Shown here in pieces: positions 4,475-5,950 of a stretch of DNA of 5,950 bases. Under the pieces are notes generated by a model. The model was given only the letters and a program-made list of their open reading frames with translations, did not search any database and was not told the DNA's origin. Numbering within the stretch: the first letter of the stretch is position 1; each line of letters opens with the position of its first letter. Position numbers and translations under genes: made by a program. Location of the stretch: NCBI GenBank assembly GCA_002298605.1, contig DBKS01000054.1, positions 22,689 to 28,638 on the forward strand, given 5' to 3'. Origin of the DNA: Bifidobacterium sp. UBA744 (GTDB lineage Bacteria > Actinomycetota > Actinomycetes > Actinomycetales > Bifidobacteriaceae).

Positions 4475-5950
4475 TCAGCGGTTGCCGCGTCCGCGCGAGT
4501 GCCTGCGGATCAGATAATCCTGGCAGTCGACCAGCGGCTGACCGTTCTCATCCGTGGAATGGCGCTCATAGGTGCCGTCCGGCAGCATATGCCAGGAGCT
4601 GGTGGTGTCCGCCATCTGCAGGTCGATGTATTTGATGAGCTCATCCACCTGTTCCGGGGCGCTGATGCGAACCAGCGCCTCCACGCGACGATCGAGGTTG
4701 CGGTGCATCAGATCGGCGGAACCGATCCACACCTCCGGGCCGGAAATCGGTCCCTCGCCGATCTGCGGCCCGTCGGAGTTGCAGAAGGCGTAGATGCGGG
4801 AGTGCTCCAGGAAGCGTCCCAGGATGGAGCGTACGCGGATGTTCTCGGACAGGCCGGGAACGCCGGGCTTCAAGGCGCAGATGCCGCGTTCGACGATGTC
4901 GATTTTGACGCCGGCCTGCGAGGCGCGGTACAAGGCGTCGATGGTCTTCTCGTCGACAATGGAGTTGACCTTGATCTTGATCCAGGCCTCCTTGCCGGCC
5001 TTGGCGGCCTCCTCCTCGCGGCGGATGCGGGCGACCAGACCGGTGCGGATGGTGCGCGGGGCGACCAGCAGACGGTGGAAGCTCGACTTCGGGGCGTAGC
5101 CGGACAGCTGGTTGAACAGTCGCGTCAGGTCCTGACCGACCACCGGGTCGCAAGTGAGCAGACCCAGATCGGTGTAGATACGGGCGGTCTTCGGATTGTA
5201 GTTGCCGGTTCCCACATGGCAGTAGCGCCTGAGGCCGTCCGGCTCCTGGCGCACCACCTCGATGAGCTTGCAGTGCGTCTTCAGGCCCACGATGCCGTAG
5301 ACCACATGCACGCCGGCGCGTTCCAGCTTGCGTGCCCAGGCGATGTTGGCGTCCTCGTCGAAGCGGGCCTTGATCTCCACCAGGGCCAGCACCTGCTTGC
5401 CCGCATGCGCGGCGTCGATCAGCGCGTCCACGATCGGGGAGTTGGAGCTGGTGCGGTACAGGGTCTGCTTGATGGCCAGCACGTTCGGGTCGGCGGCGGC
5501 CTGCGCCAAAAACGCCTGGACGGAGGTGGAGAAGGAGTCGTATGGATGGTGCAGCAGAATATCGCGCTCGCGGATCGCGGCGAAAATATCCTGGGCGCGG
5601 CTCGATTCGACCTCGGCGATCTGACGGTTCGTGGTCGGAATGAACGAACGGTATTTGAGATCCGGCCGGTCGATGCCGCCCAGTTCGAACAGCACGGTGA
5701 AGTCCAGCGGAGTGGGCAGGCGGTACACCTCGTCGGCGCTCACGCCAAGCTGGTCGGCGAGCAGCTGGGAGAGGAACGGGCTGGTGCTGTCCGAAATCTC
5801 AAGGCGGATCGGCGGTCCGAAGCGGCGGCGCAGCAGTTCCTTCTCCATCGCGTTGAGCAGGTTCTCGGCGTCGTCCTCCTCGACGTCGATGTCTTCGTTA
5901 CGCGTGACGCGGAAGGATCGCGCCTCCTTGATGATCATGCCGGGGAACAG
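4475..5950 (-). CDS. ppk: Polyphosphate kinase 1, N-terminus outside the window
   Basis: PPK1 reversibly moves the ATP gamma-phosphate onto inorganic polyphosphate chains, usually at the membrane periphery. The visible 491 residues (LFPG and then 487 from the Met codon at 5938) are the C-terminal part of a protein that should be about 700-750 long; the frame is still open at the edge. Numbering from that Met, FRVTRNEDIDVEED (9-22) ends the head region. HHPYDSFSTSVQAFL (130-144) and IKQTLYRTSSNSPIV (156-170) begin the first catalytic domain. GLKTHCK carries the autophosphorylated His222 (codon 5273-5275) and YCHVGTGNYN the second catalytic His241; these correspond to E. coli His435 and His454. 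The second catalytic domain shows GICALKPGVPGLSENI (352-367), GRFLEHSRIY (374-383) and WIGSADLMHRNLDRRVEAL (404-422). All key residues seen are intact. It is probably its own transcription unit, ending at the hairpin at 4341-4372. Confidence 0.97.
   Translation of the reverse strand: MFPGMIIKEARSFRVTRNEDIDVEEDDAENLLNAMEKELLRRRFGPPIRLEISDSTSPFLSQLLADQLGVSADEVYRLPTPLDFTVLFELGGIDRPDLKYRSFIPTTNRQIAEVESSRAQDIFAAIRERDILLHHPYDSFSTSVQAFLAQAAADPNVLAIKQTLYRTSSNSPIVDALIDAAHAGKQVLALVEIKARFDEDANIAWARKLERAGVHVVYGIVGLKTHCKLIEVVRQEPDGLRRYCHVGTGNYNPKTARIYTDLGLLTCDPVVGQDLTRLFNQLSGYAPKSSFHRLLVAPRTIRTGLVARIRREEEAAKAGKEAWIKIKVNSIVDEKTIDALYRASQAGVKIDIVERGICALKPGVPGLSENIRVRSILGRFLEHSRIYAFCNSDGPQIGEGPISGPEVWIGSADLMHRNLDRRVEALVRISAPEQVDELIKYIDLQMADTTSSWHMLPDGTYERHSTDENGQPLVDCQDYLIRRHSRGRGNR

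Noticed and set aside
4641..5153. 170-codon minus-strand open frame inside ppk
   Set aside because: It is an out-of-frame, Arg/Gly/Pro-rich shadow of ppk, whose catalytic motifs are intact in the correct frame.
1..5950. CRISPR array, transposase, phage integrase, toxin-antitoxin pair or other defence system
   Set aside because: No regularly spaced repeats, no recombinase or transposase motifs and no small coupled gene pair were found on either strand.

Overview
This window looks like a bifidobacterial chromosome, or that of a very close actinobacterial relative. The DNA is GC-rich with GC-rich third codon positions, and the uracil phosphoribosyltransferase reads like the bifidobacterial enzyme. 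A fused Nudix/histidine-phosphatase protein of MutT1 type lies beside polyphosphate kinase, as in mycobacteria. Genus-level placement is recognition from memory and was not checked by alignment.

Layout. Four intact or window-truncated genes all read on the minus strand. upp (50-691) is the uracil-salvage enzyme. From 2431 to the right edge come an unrecognised 224-residue protein (2431-3105), a MutT1-like nucleotide-pool hydrolase (3095-4183) and the C-terminal two thirds of polyphosphate kinase ppk (4475 to the edge). The unknown gene and the MutT1 gene overlap by 11 bases and are probably one transcript. A strong hairpin with a short U run (4341-4372) separates ppk from them. Between upp and this group lies about 1.7 kb without an intact gene.

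That apparent gap (692-2430) is the most interesting part. On the plus strand, opposite to everything else, it holds two wrecked but readable genes in tandem. The first is the C-terminal end of a GH127/DUF1680-type beta-L-arabinofuranosidase (about 1240-1636). The second is a shrunken, frameshifted GPH-family sugar:cation symporter (1727-2271). Together they look like the fossil of a plant-glycan (arabino-oligosaccharide) uptake and hydrolysis cassette. Upstream is an AT-rich stretch (about 1025-1190) with a repeated 22-base element and overlapping hairpins, possibly its old control region. Downstream, a perfect 18-bp inverted repeat (2297-2349) lies between the fossil and the convergent unknown gene.

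Together, the living genes deal with nucleotide and phosphate economy: UMP salvage, cleaning or hydrolysis of damaged nucleoside triphosphates, and polyphosphate synthesis. The plus-strand fossil records a lost carbohydrate capability. I see no CRISPR array, tRNA, rRNA, transposase or phage gene. I found no convincing new multi-gene system; the least explained intact element is the 224-residue protein coupled to MutT1.
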